This document shows, piece by piece, positions 56,846 through 64,000 of a stretch of 64,000 nt of DNA. The number at the start of each line of letters is the position of its first letter. Position 1 is the stretch's first letter. The notes below the pieces were generated by a model that saw nothing but the letters and a program-made list of their open reading frames with translations, was not told the origin of the DNA and made no database searches. A program made the position numbers and the translations under genes. Origin of the DNA: Arthrobacter sp. ISL-28 (GTDB lineage: Bacteria > Actinomycetota > Actinomycetes > Actinomycetales > Micrococcaceae); contig NZ_JAGGPJ010000007.1 in NCBI RefSeq assembly GCF_018613875.1, positions 361,619-425,618 of the forward strand, given 5' to 3'.

Positions 56846-58335
56846 GTCTGTGCCTTCGCGGTGGTGGTTTTCGGCGCGGCAGCGGCGGCCCGCCAGAGGT
56901 GCATTGTGGCGTAGGACCGCCACGGGCTGACCTCGCTGAAATCGGACGACAGGGGCGCATCCGGCCCGGCGGGCAGCGCACGGATCCCGTTGCGCACCGC
57001 CGCATCGTTGGCCAGGAAGACATCCGGAGCGCCGATCACCCGCATCGCCACGTAGCCCGCAGTCCACGGTCCAACACCGGCCAGGGGGAGGAGTTTGGCG
57101 CGCAGCCCCGGCAAATCGTCGCCGTAGCCGAGTTCGAGATCTCCGGAAGCAAGCGCGGCGGCGGTTGCCACGAGCGAGTCTATTCTCCGCCGCGGCCCAC
57201 GCAACAGGTCTTCGCCCGCCAGTGCGATCTGCTCGGGCGTCGGAAATATCCTGTCCAGCCCTTCGCCGGCGGCGGAGCTCGTGCTGCCCGCGGCGGACAG
57301 TTGCGTGAGCGCCGTACGGGCCGCAGCCACGGTGATCTGCTGGCCGACCATGGCCCGGATCAGGAGCTCGTGCGGATCCAGGGCCCCCGGCATGCGGATG
57401 CCGGGAGTTCCGGCAACAGCCTGTGACAGCCTTGGATCCAGGCTGAGGGCACCGTCAATGGCCAAGGGGTCCGCATCGAGGTCCAAGAGTCGGCGGACCC
57501 TGCTCAGCAGGACGGGAAGGTCGCGCAGGTCCACCGCGCCGATGGAAAGCACCAGCGGCCGCCCCGGGGCGCCGGCGTCGTCCTCCACAGCGTTGTATTC
57601 AACTTTGAATCGGGCGTCGCCGTGCGGCAGCCGCAGCGTGCGGGCGTAAGAGAACGCCGTTCCGGCCTCGATTCCCGGAATGGCGCGTACCGCGAGGAAG
57701 CTGAAGATGCCGGGATCGAAAGGCTCGCGGTAGGGAAGGTTCAGCGTGAGCGCCGTGCTGGAGGCGGGCGACGGATGATGCCTCGCAGTGGCGCGCAGGG
57801 CGGTGGGTGTCATGTCGAACACCTCGCCCACGGTCTCGTTGAACTGCCGGACGCTGCTGAAGCCGGCAGCAAACGCGACATCAGCGAGTTTCATGGCCGT
57901 GGACACCAGAAGTGTGCGGGCGGTCTGCGCCCTGCTGGCCCTCGCGAGGGAGAGCGGCCCGGCACCAAGTTCGTGGCTGAGGATCCTGTTCAGCTGCCGG
58001 GACGAATATCCCAGCCGGGCAGCCAGTCCCTCCACGCCGTCGCGGTTGATCACGCCGTCGTTGATGAGCCGCATAGCGCGGCCGGCGATGTCCGAGCGTA
58101 GATTCCAGGCCGGAGTTCCCGGGACGGCCTCCGGCAGGCAGCGCTTGCATGCCCGGTATCCGGCGTCGTGGGCCGCAGCCGACGTTTCATAAAAGGTGAC
58201 GTTCTCGGCCTTAGGCGTCCTTGCCGGGCACGACGGCCTGCAGTAGATGCCCGTGGTCCGCACCGCCGTATAGAACTGCCCGTCGAAACGGGTGTCCCGC
58301 GCATCAATCGCCCGGTAGCGCTGCCAGAAGTCCAT
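56842..58335 (-). CDS. alkA: AdaA-AlkA fusion: methylphosphotriester sensor and 3-methyladenine DNA glycosylase
   Basis: 497 aa from ATG 58335. Residues 1-~75 form the Ada zinc domain with Cys32, Cys36, Cys63 and Cys66 ([10 protein letters not shown] and CKRCLPE); Cys32 would accept the methyl group. Residues about 85-185 are an AraC-type DNA-binding domain. Residues about 190-490 are AlkA, with the helix-hairpin-helix [16 protein letters not shown] and catalytic Asp in FLANDAAV. Such a protein senses methyl damage, activates transcription and excises alkylated bases. It leads an operon with ogt and is divergent from mpg. Confidence 0.93.
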   Translation of the reverse strand: MDFWQRYRAIDARDTRFDGQFYTAVRTTGIYCRPSCPARTPKAENVTFYETSAAAHDAGYRACKRCLPEAVPGTPAWNLRSDIAGRAMRLINDGVINRDGVEGLAARLGYSSRQLNRILSHELGAGPLSLARASRAQTARTLLVSTAMKLADVAFAAGFSSVRQFNETVGEVFDMTPTALRATARHHPSPASSTALTLNLPYREPFDPGIFSFLAVRAIPGIEAGTAFSYARTLRLPHGDARFKVEYNAVEDDAGAPGRPLVLSIGAVDLRDLPVLLSRVRRLLDLDADPLAIDGALSLDPRLSQAVAGTPGIRMPGALDPHELLIRAMVGQQITVAAARTALTQLSAAGSTSSAAGEGLDRIFPTPEQIALAGEDLLRGPRRRIDSLVATAAALASGDLELGYGDDLPGLRAKLLPLAGVGPWTAGYVAMRVIGAPDVFLANDAAVRNGIRALPAGPDAPLSSDFSEVSPWRSYATMHLWRAAAAAPKTTTAKAQT

Positions 58336-58504
58336 GACTCCATCCTCCCAGCCGGCCGAGGACACAGCTAGCGGAAATCGGACATGGCCGTGGACCGGGG
58401 CGGTGCGTGCCGGACCAGCCCAGTTTTGAGCGTGCGGCCCCGGTCCGAGACGCCGGCTGCCGCGGAAAGAGCGGCAAAACCGGGCCAGTCCGGCATTCAA
58501 CCGC

Positions 58505-58520
58505 AGGTGCACCTATAGGT
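58505..58520. promoter_or_regulatory. overlapping palindromes at the adaA-alkA/mpg divergent region
   Basis: AGGTGCACCT (58505-58514) and ACCTATAGGT (58511-58520) are two perfect 10-nt palindromes sharing ACCT. The second touches the mpg -10 hexamer. Confidence 0.5.
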
Positions 58521-58525
58521 AAAGT
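58520..58525 (+). promoter_or_regulatory. -10 hexamer of leaderless mpg promoter
   Basis: TAAAGT lies 6 nt before ATG 58532 and adjoins the palindrome pair. Confidence 0.6.
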
Positions 58526-58531
58526 CGGAGC

Positions 58532-59251
58532 ATGACCGTCAGCAGCAGTATCCCGGTGCCAGAGGATGAGGTGCCAGAGGGGCAGACGCCGGCAGGCGAC
58601 GTGCCGGAAAATGCTGTGCCGCCGAATCAGGTGCGCGAATTCCTCTCCGGCGATGCACGCGAGGTAGCGCCCCTGCTCCTGGGTTCCGTCCTCACGCACC
58701 ACAGCCCCGAAGGGTCCGTGTCGGTGCGGATCACGGAACTGGAGGCCTACATGGGGCCTGGCGATTCCCTGCATCCCGATCCCGGATCCCACACCTTCCG
58801 AGGCCCCACCCGCCGGAATGCACCGATGTTCGGCCACGCCGGCCACCTCTATGTCTATTTCACTTATGGCATGCACTACTGCGCCAACATCGTCTGCGGA
58901 CCGGCCGGGCACGCCTCCGCCGTGCTGCTGCGTGCGGGGGAGATTGTGGACGGGCTGCCTCTTGCCCTTGCAAGGCGGCCCACGTCGAAATCGGCCAGGG
59001 ACCTTGCCAGCGGACCCGCCCGCCTGGCCACGGCACTCGGACTGACGACAGCGGACAGCGGCCGCGACGCCCTCACCCACCCGTTCGGGCTGGAGCTGCC
59101 CGCAGCGCCAGCGGTCGATTTCAGTGCAGGTCCCAGGGTGGGCGTCGCCGGTGACGGGGGCTCCCACGACTACCCCTGGCGCTTCTGGCTGACCGACGAT
59201 CCCACCGTATCCCGCTATAAAGCCGCGAAGGTCCGTCCGGTCCGGTCCTGA
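58532..59251 (+). CDS. mpg: DNA-3-methyladenine glycosylase, AAG/MPG type
   Basis: 239 aa. The AAG fold is marked by ITELEAYMGPGDS (catalytic Glu), the base-flipping Tyr/His region YVYFTYGMHYCANIVCG and the RPTSKSARDLASGPARLATALGL block. About 30 Glu/Pro/Val-rich residues precede the domain. It removes 3-methyladenine, 7-methylguanine and hypoxanthine. It faces adaA-alkA across a 196-nt intergenic region, completing an alkylation-repair island. Confidence 0.94.
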   Translation: MTVSSSIPVPEDEVPEGQTPAGDVPENAVPPNQVREFLSGDAREVAPLLLGSVLTHHSPEGSVSVRITELEAYMGPGDSLHPDPGSHTFRGPTRRNAPMFGHAGHLYVYFTYGMHYCANIVCGPAGHASAVLLRAGEIVDGLPLALARRPTSKSARDLASGPARLATALGLTTADSGRDALTHPFGLELPAAPAVDFSAGPRVGVAGDGGSHDYPWRFWLTDDPTVSRYKAAKVRPVRS

Positions 59252-59283
59252 CCTGGGCCATGACCTGGGCCATGACTGGGCCA
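59249..59283 (+). repeat. 12-bp tandem repeat starting at the mpg stop codon
   Basis: TGACCTGGGCCA twice, then TGACTGGGCCA. The first TGA is the mpg stop codon. The apt -10 hexamer follows 7 nt later. Confidence 0.9.
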
Positions 59284-59290
59284 GACACCG

Positions 59291-59296
59291 TAGGCT
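59291..59296 (+). promoter_or_regulatory. -10 hexamer of leaderless apt promoter
   Basis: TAGGCT lies 6 nt before GTG 59303. Confidence 0.6.
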
Positions 59297-59302
59297 GGAC
59301 GG

Positions 59303-59860
59303 GTGAACCAGAGCGAGCAGACACAGGCCCCTAAGTCCGTTCCCGTTGACGAGCTGATCTCGGGGCTTTGCGCCACCGTGCCGGACTATCCCAGACCGGG
59401 AATCATGTTCAAGGACCTGACCCCGGTGTTCGCCGACGGCCGGGCACTCCGCGCTGTGGTTGACGCCCTGGTGGAACCGTTTAAGGGCCAGTTTGATGCC
59501 GTGGCCGGAGTCGAGGCCCGCGGCTTCCTGCTGGCCGCCGCCGCAGCTTACGCCACCGGAACAGGCGTTATCACTGTGCGGAAAGCCGGCAAACTGCCGC
59601 GTGCCGTGTACTCCGAGGACTACGCCCTGGAGTATGGAACCTCCACGCTGGAATTGCATACCACGGACCTGCCCGCCGGCAGCCGCGTGCTGATTCTGGA
59701 CGACGTCCTGGCCACGGGCGGCACTCTGAGTGCAGCAGTACGGCTCTTCGAACGCTGCGGTGTCCACGTGTCCGGTGTAGGTGTCGTCATGGAACTGGGG
59801 GAGCTGCGGGGACGCGCCGCCCTGTCCGGGCACCGCGTACGCTCGCTGCTGCGTCTCTAG
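59303..59860 (+). CDS. apt: adenine phosphoribosyltransferase
   Basis: 185 aa purine-salvage enzyme that joins adenine to PRPP. The PRPP loop VLILDDVLATGGTL and the FKDLTPVFAD N-terminal block are typical; length is normal. GTG 59303 is leaderless by geometry. In many Actinobacteria apt sits beside relA; here it lies between mpg and helD. Confidence 0.95.
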   Translation: MNQSEQTQAPKSVPVDELISGLCATVPDYPRPGIMFKDLTPVFADGRALRAVVDALVEPFKGQFDAVAGVEARGFLLAAAAAYATGTGVITVRKAGKLPRAVYSEDYALEYGTSTLELHTTDLPAGSRVLILDDVLATGGTLSAAVRLFERCGVHVSGVGVVMELGELRGRAALSGHRVRSLLRL

Positions 59861-60037
59861 CAATCCTTACCACGCCGTGTCCAGCATCCGACTGTCCGGC
59901 AGGACTGCCCGTCCGCACGCGGGTAGGAATGCCAGTCGCCTGATGGGCCGGGAAACACCGGAGCGCGGACCACAAGGGCGCGCTGGCGAAAATGGTTGTA
60001 GAATGGACGGTCTGTCTTTTGCGATAGGGGAACGTTA

Positions 60038-62266
60038 ATGCTCGACGCCGATTTGGCCCACGAACGGGACTATGTTGCCGGTCTGTACGCACGGCTTGAT
60101 GAATTGCGCGAGGAAAAGCGCGCCCAGCTGGCGCAGGTGCGCCGCGCCGGAGCGGTGGGCACCATGCAGAACGTTTCCGAACGCGACGCCTTCGCTGCAC
60201 TGTACGAAGACCGCCTGGCGCAACTCGACGCCGTCGACGACCGCCTGGTGTTCGGCCGGCTGGACCTTGACTCCGGTGAGGCGCAGTATATTGGCCGCAT
60301 CGGCCTGACCACCGAGGACCTGCAGCGCCTCATGGTGGACTGGCGCGCGCCCGAAGCAGGGCACTTTTACCAGGCCACGGCCTTCGACCGCCAGGGTGTG
60401 CGCCGGCGGAGGCACCTGATCCTCCAGGGCCGCGAAGTCAAGGCTATCGAGGACGACGTCCTCGACGCGGACATGCTGGCGGACAACGATTCCCTGCAGG
60501 GGGAGGGCGCTTTGCTCGCTGCCCTGAACTCCAAGCGGACTGGCCGGATGTCGGACATCGTGGGCACCATCCAGTCCGAACAGGACCGCATCATCAGGTC
60601 CTCCATCTCGGGCGCCCTCGTGGTCCAGGGCGGACCGGGAACCGGTAAAACTGCCGTCGCACTGCACCGCGCCGCCTATCTCCTGTATACGCACCGGGAC
60701 AGGCTCAAGACCGCCGGCGTGCTGCTGGTGGGGCCGTCGTCGTCCTTCATGAAGTACATCGAACGCGTCCTGCCGTCCCTCGGCGAAACCGGCGTGGTCA
60801 TGGCCAGCGTCGGCCGGCTGATGCCCGGCATCAACGCCGTGCCGGAAACGGAAGCGGACGTGGCCGCCCTCAAGGGGCGGCTGGACATGGCCGACGTCAT
60901 CGCCAACGCAGTGGCCAACCGGCAGCGCATCCCGGCCGGAAACCGCGTCCTGGAAGTGGATGGACGCAAGCTGGTCCTCACACCGCGGCAGGTCCGGCGC
61001 GCCCGGGAACGTGCACGCTCCACAGGCAAGCCCCACAACGAAGCACGCGTCACGTTCGTCAAGATCCTCCTCCGCGAACTCACCGAGCAGATCACGGAAC
61101 TCGTGGAAGCCGGGAACATCGGCAACAACGCCGACCGGTCCTATCTTGCCGAGGACGTCCGCTCTGCGCGCGATGTCCGGATCGCGCTGAACCTCTGCTG
61201 GATGCCGATGACGCCCGAAAAGCTCGTCGGTGAGCTGTTGAGCAAGCCAGCGATCCTGGAGGCCTGCACGCCCAACCTCACCCCCAAGGAGCGCGAACTC
61301 CTGCTCCGCGCGCCTGGCTCCCCTTGGACCGAAGCGGACGTTCCCCTGCTCGACGAGGCAGCAGAGCTCCTCGGCGAGCTTGATCCCGCCGCAGGCCGCG
61401 GACTCGCGCAGCAGGAGCACGACCGGGCCCGTGATCTGGCCAACGCCCGCCAGACGCTCGTCAACATGGAGTCGGCCGGGGTCGACGTCCTGATGTCCGC
61501 CGAGGAACTGGTTGAGCAGAACCAGGAGCGCGAGGCCCGGCTGACGGCCGCCGAGCGAGCCACGAGCGACCGCACCTGGGCGTTCGGCCACATCGTGGTC
61601 GATGAAGCTCAGGAGCTGTCACCCATGCAGTGGCGCCTGCTCGTCCGGCGCTGCCCGCTGAAATCCTTCACCATCGTGGGGGACATAGCCCAGACCAGCT
61701 CGGTGGCGGGCGCAAAGTCCTGGCACGGCGCCCTCGCGCCGATGTTTGGCGACCGGTGGCAGCTGGAAGAGCTCACCGTCAATTACCGGACGCCGTCGCA
61801 GATCGCCGAAGCGGCCGCACGGATGGCCAACGCCGCAGGGCTCGTCGTGTCCGCGCCCAAGGCGGTCCGCGAGGGCCGTTGGTCTCCCATCATTGACCTC
61901 GTGGAACCTGGCAGTCTGGTCAGCCGGCTCGTTGAGGTGCTGCCCGAGGAACTGGAGGCGATCGACGGCGGCCTGCTTGCGGTGATTGCCGACGGTGACC
62001 TCCTGCAGGAGGCAACCTCAGCGTTGCGCGCCATTTACGGCCACCGCCTCGGCACAGGTGCCGGGAGCTACGAACAGGATGTTGTGGTGATCAGCCCGAG
62101 AGAGGCCAAGGGGCTCGAATTCGACGGCGTCGTGGTCCTTGAACCGTCGGTGATGCTGAATCACGAACACGGCCGCGTCGGTGACCTCTATGTCGCCATG
62201 ACCCGGCCAACCCAGCGGCTGCGGCTGATCGCGGCTGCGGGGATTCCCGCCGGCATCGAACGCTAA
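60038..62266 (+). CDS. helD: HelD-like UvrD-family helicase (RNA polymerase recycling)
   Basis: 742 aa. An N-terminal coiled-coil arm (about 1-55, LAHERDYVAGLYARLDELREEK), then a split SF1 motor: Walker A GGPGTGKTA at about 197-205, motif II IVVDEAQELSP near 525, and VVISPREAKGLEFDGVVVLEP and YVAMTRPTQRL at the end. This is the architecture of HelD/HelR proteins that pull stalled RNA polymerase off DNA; actinobacterial members can protect against rifampicin. AGGGGAA precedes the ATG and TAGAAT (59999-60004) is a possible -10. I see no rifamycin-associated element upstream. Confidence 0.88.
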   Translation: MLDADLAHERDYVAGLYARLDELREEKRAQLAQVRRAGAVGTMQNVSERDAFAALYEDRLAQLDAVDDRLVFGRLDLDSGEAQYIGRIGLTTEDLQRLMVDWRAPEAGHFYQATAFDRQGVRRRRHLILQGREVKAIEDDVLDADMLADNDSLQGEGALLAALNSKRTGRMSDIVGTIQSEQDRIIRSSISGALVVQGGPGTGKTAVALHRAAYLLYTHRDRLKTAGVLLVGPSSSFMKYIERVLPSLGETGVVMASVGRLMPGINAVPETEADVAALKGRLDMADVIANAVANRQRIPAGNRVLEVDGRKLVLTPRQVRRARERARSTGKPHNEARVTFVKILLRELTEQITELVEAGNIGNNADRSYLAEDVRSARDVRIALNLCWMPMTPEKLVGELLSKPAILEACTPNLTPKERELLLRAPGSPWTEADVPLLDEAAELLGELDPAAGRGLAQQEHDRARDLANARQTLVNMESAGVDVLMSAEELVEQNQEREARLTAAERATSDRTWAFGHIVVDEAQELSPMQWRLLVRRCPLKSFTIVGDIAQTSSVAGAKSWHGALAPMFGDRWQLEELTVNYRTPSQIAEAAARMANAAGLVVSAPKAVREGRWSPIIDLVEPGSLVSRLVEVLPEELEAIDGGLLAVIADGDLLQEATSALRAIYGHRLGTGAGSYEQDVVVISPREAKGLEFDGVVVLEPSVMLNHEHGRVGDLYVAMTRPTQRLRLIAAAGIPAGIER

Positions 62267-62282
62267 GCTCGCAGGGATTGGT

Positions 62283-62310
62283 CCGGGGCACCTGGCAACC
62301 AGCGCCCCGG
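62283..62310 (+). terminator. candidate terminator between helD and tyrS
   Basis: CCGGGGC and GCCCCGG form a 7-bp stem with a 14-nt loop just after helD; no T-tract. Confidence 0.45.
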
Positions 62311-62324
62311 GCCGCTGATCCTGC

Positions 62325-62330
62325 TAACTT
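62325..62330 (+). promoter_or_regulatory. -10 hexamer of leaderless tyrS promoter
   Basis: TAACTT lies 7 nt before GTG 62338, which decides this start over the longer frame at 62278. Confidence 0.6.
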
Positions 62331-62337
62331 AGAAGGC

Positions 62338-63651
62338 GTGCCACAACTAAACGACCTCGAATCCCAACAGAACGACCCCAGCTTCGCCAACATCTGGCAG
62401 GAGCTCAAATGGCGCGGCCTCGTCCACGTCTCCACCGATGAGGTGGAACTGGAGAAACTCCTCGCCGGGGATCCGATCACGTATTACTGCGGGTTCGACC
62501 CCACGGCACCGAGCCTGCACCTGGGGAACCTGGTCCAGCTTCTCCTGATGAGGCGCCTGCAGCTCGCCGGCCACAAGCCCCTCGGCCTCGTGGGCGGATC
62601 CACCGGGCTTATTGGTGACCCGCGACCGACGGCGGAACGCACCCTGAACACGAAAGACACCGTTTCTGAGTGGGTGGGCTACCTGCAGGCACAGGTCCGC
62701 AGGTTCCTCAGCTTTGAGGGTGCCAATGCCGCCCGCATGGTCAACAACCTCGACTGGACAGCGCCGCTGAGCGCCATCGACTTCCTGCGCGAGATTGGAA
62801 AGCACTACCGCGTGGGCACCATGATGCGCAAAGATGCTGTCGCGTCGCGCCTCAACTCGGAAGAAGGCATCAGTTACACCGAGTTCAGCTACCAGATCCT
62901 GCAGGGAATGGACTACCTTCAGCTCTACCGCGAGTACGGCTGCGTGCTGCAGACCGGCGGATCGGATCAGTGGGGCAACCTCACCAGCGGCACGGAACTC
63001 ATCCGCAAGGTGGAGGGCAAGACTGTCCACGCGCTCGGCACTCCGCTTATCACCAACTCCGACGGCACCAAGTTCGGCAAGAGCGAAGGCAACGCCATCT
63101 GGCTGGATCCGGCCATGTGCACCCCGTACACGTTCTACCAGTTCTGGCTGAACACCGCTGATGCCGATGTTGTGGACCGCCTCAAGGTCTTCACGTTCCT
63201 TGGCCGCGCCGAGATCGAGGCGCTGGGTGAGTCCACGGCTGAACGTCCGTTCGCACGGGAAGGCCAGCGGAAGCTCGCCTACGAAGTGACATCACTGGTT
63301 CATGGTGTCGAGGCCACCGAAAAAGTCATCGCAGCCTCGGCCGCCGTGTTCGGCAACGGCGACCTTTCCCTGCTGGACGAGCAGACCCTCGCCGCGGCGA
63401 CATCGGAGCTGCCTTCCGCATCCGTGGACGGGGCGGACCTTGGCATCATCGACCTGCTCGTGGCCTCCGGACTCTCGGAGAGTAAATCGGCCGCCCGCAG
63501 GATTGTTGGTGAGGGCGGCGCCTACGTCAACAATGCCAAAGTGTCGGATCCGGATGCGGTGATTCCTGCCTCCGAGCTGCTTCACGGAAAGTACCTGCTG
63601 CTGCGCCGGGGCAAGAAGAACCTGGCCACGGTCCAAGTGTCCGGCGTCTAG
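62338..63651 (+). CDS. tyrS: tyrosine-tRNA ligase
   Basis: 437 aa from GTG 62338 (PQLNDLESQQ follows). Class I synthetase: the HIGH motif is HLGN in TAPSLHLGNLV, the KMSKS loop is KFGKSEG, and an S4 RNA-binding domain (SKSAARRIVGEGGAYVNN) ends the protein. Extending to 62278 would add 20 residues across the terminator and promoter. It precedes the AT-rich rRNA-type promoter region. Confidence 0.96.
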   Translation: MPQLNDLESQQNDPSFANIWQELKWRGLVHVSTDEVELEKLLAGDPITYYCGFDPTAPSLHLGNLVQLLLMRRLQLAGHKPLGLVGGSTGLIGDPRPTAERTLNTKDTVSEWVGYLQAQVRRFLSFEGANAARMVNNLDWTAPLSAIDFLREIGKHYRVGTMMRKDAVASRLNSEEGISYTEFSYQILQGMDYLQLYREYGCVLQTGGSDQWGNLTSGTELIRKVEGKTVHALGTPLITNSDGTKFGKSEGNAIWLDPAMCTPYTFYQFWLNTADADVVDRLKVFTFLGRAEIEALGESTAERPFAREGQRKLAYEVTSLVHGVEATEKVIAASAAVFGNGDLSLLDEQTLAAATSELPSASVDGADLGIIDLLVASGLSESKSAARRIVGEGGAYVNNAKVSDPDAVIPASELLHGKYLLLRRGKKNLATVQVSGV

Positions 63652-63678
63652 TCCCGGGCACGCCGAAGACTGCTTACC

Positions 63679-63717
63679 CGCTCCTCCGCGACCGATTTGC
63701 ACGGCCGCGGAGGAGCG
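63679..63717 (+). terminator. terminator after tyrS
   Basis: CGCTCCTCCGCG and CGCGGAGGAGCG form a perfect 12-bp stem around a 15-nt loop. Confidence 0.75.
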
Positions 63718-63774
63718 TGTAATGTCTTCTGAGTCGCCGCCGCTGAGTGGTGACAAACCCCCTTCACTTGAGAA

Positions 63775-64000
63775 GCGATTCTTCATGTGCGAAGCATGAA
63801 AATGAAGAAAAGCTTCCTTTTGTTATGGGCGGATTCGTTCCACGAAGTGAATATCGGGAAAACAACCCGGATTTGCAAAGTGAATATGAATGAAATAGGC
63901 TATAAACATCGCAGCGAAGAAATGCGAAACAAATAAATTTACGAACTGAATTGTAAATTGTTTCGAGAAGTATTCGAATGTGTCTGTTGTTTGAGAACTC
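63775..64000 (+). promoter_or_regulatory. AT-rich promoter/leader region of a probable rRNA operon
   Basis: Base composition changes abruptly to AT-rich, unlike anything else in the window. TTGCAA (63873-63878), a 17-nt spacer and TAGGCT (63896-63901) form a full -35/-10 promoter. The window ends in TTGTTTGAGAACTC, a string I recognise from the leader of actinobacterial 16S rRNA operons (pre-rRNA processing region). No ORF fits. The 16S gene would start a few hundred bases beyond the end. Identification rests on memory of that leader, not on a search. Confidence 0.65.

Noticed and set aside
59861..60037. Rifamycin-associated element upstream of helD
   Set aside because: I found no GGGGCTTGC-type inverted element in the 177-nt region.
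62267..62337. T-box riboswitch upstream of tyrS
   Set aside because: Only 71 nt separate helD and tyrS, far too little for a T-box, and a leaderless promoter explains the start.
63961..63990. Possible LexA box near the right end (TCGAGAAGTATTCGAA)
   Set aside because: Lacks the GTTC half-site and the 4-nt spacing of the box; fits an AT-rich leader by chance.

Overview
The window is a high-GC actinobacterial chromosome segment. Gene order, protein extensions and promoter style point to Arthrobacter/Pseudarthrobacter (Micrococcaceae); this is inference from the sequence, not a database match. It is almost entirely core genome, densely coding on both strands. I see no IS element, prophage, CRISPR array or tRNA.

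Layout. 1-10.5 kb: cell wall and housekeeping genes (dapB, a small membrane protein, an HGSNAT-type acyltransferase, an SOS-boxed fragment of a DUF222-type protein, a nitrilase-family hydrolase, dapA, RNase J, ftsK, pgsA, cinA). 11-24 kb: a block with the same order as the mycobacterial clgR-recA-lexA region (clgR, marR-type regulator, DUF3046, recA-recX, miaB-miaA, dapF, a 16S rRNA methyltransferase, hflX-dinG, lexA and a divergent LysM membrane protein). 24-28.8 kb: his operon (hisC, hisB, hisH, a 52-aa membrane protein, priA/hisA) and an SseB-like gene. 28.8-33.9 kb: MFS, DUF1844, and infC-rpmI-rplT followed by a SPOUT rRNA methyltransferase. 34-39 kb: GlsB/YeaQ-type protein, CDF transporter, MFS, Nudix hydrolase, SOS-boxed radical SAM protein, HExxH protein. 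39-43 kb: pheST. 43-46.5 kb: quinone oxidoreductase, PLP D-threonine-aldolase-like enzyme, fatty-acid desaturase. 46.7-55.4 kb: complete argCJBDFRGH cluster with an ARG-type operator. 55.5-59.9 kb: a mycothiol-type DinB protein, an alkylation-repair island (ogt, adaA-alkA fusion, mpg), and apt. 60-63.7 kb: HelD-like RNA polymerase helicase and tyrS. The last ~210 bp turn AT-rich and look like an rRNA operon promoter/leader, so a 16S gene probably begins just outside the window.

The most informative signals lie between genes. (1) At least 19 start codons, two of them opening micro-ORFs, sit exactly 6 or 7 nt downstream of a TANNNT hexamer, the geometry of leaderless transcripts; in two cases the hexamer reuses the upstream stop codon. 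(2) Five LexA boxes define a local SOS regulon: recA, lexA, the LysM gene, a radical SAM gene and a truncated DUF222-type gene. (3) Leaderless micro-ORFs (6 and 19 codons) precede hflX and pheS. (4) infC starts with AUU and both IF3 and L20 carry long low-complexity tails. (5) clgR has a sigma-H/SigR-type promoter. (6) Several genes end in short tandem duplications that contain or touch their own stop codon, including a 7-copy octanucleotide array after miaA. I did not find a self-contained new defence or mobile system.
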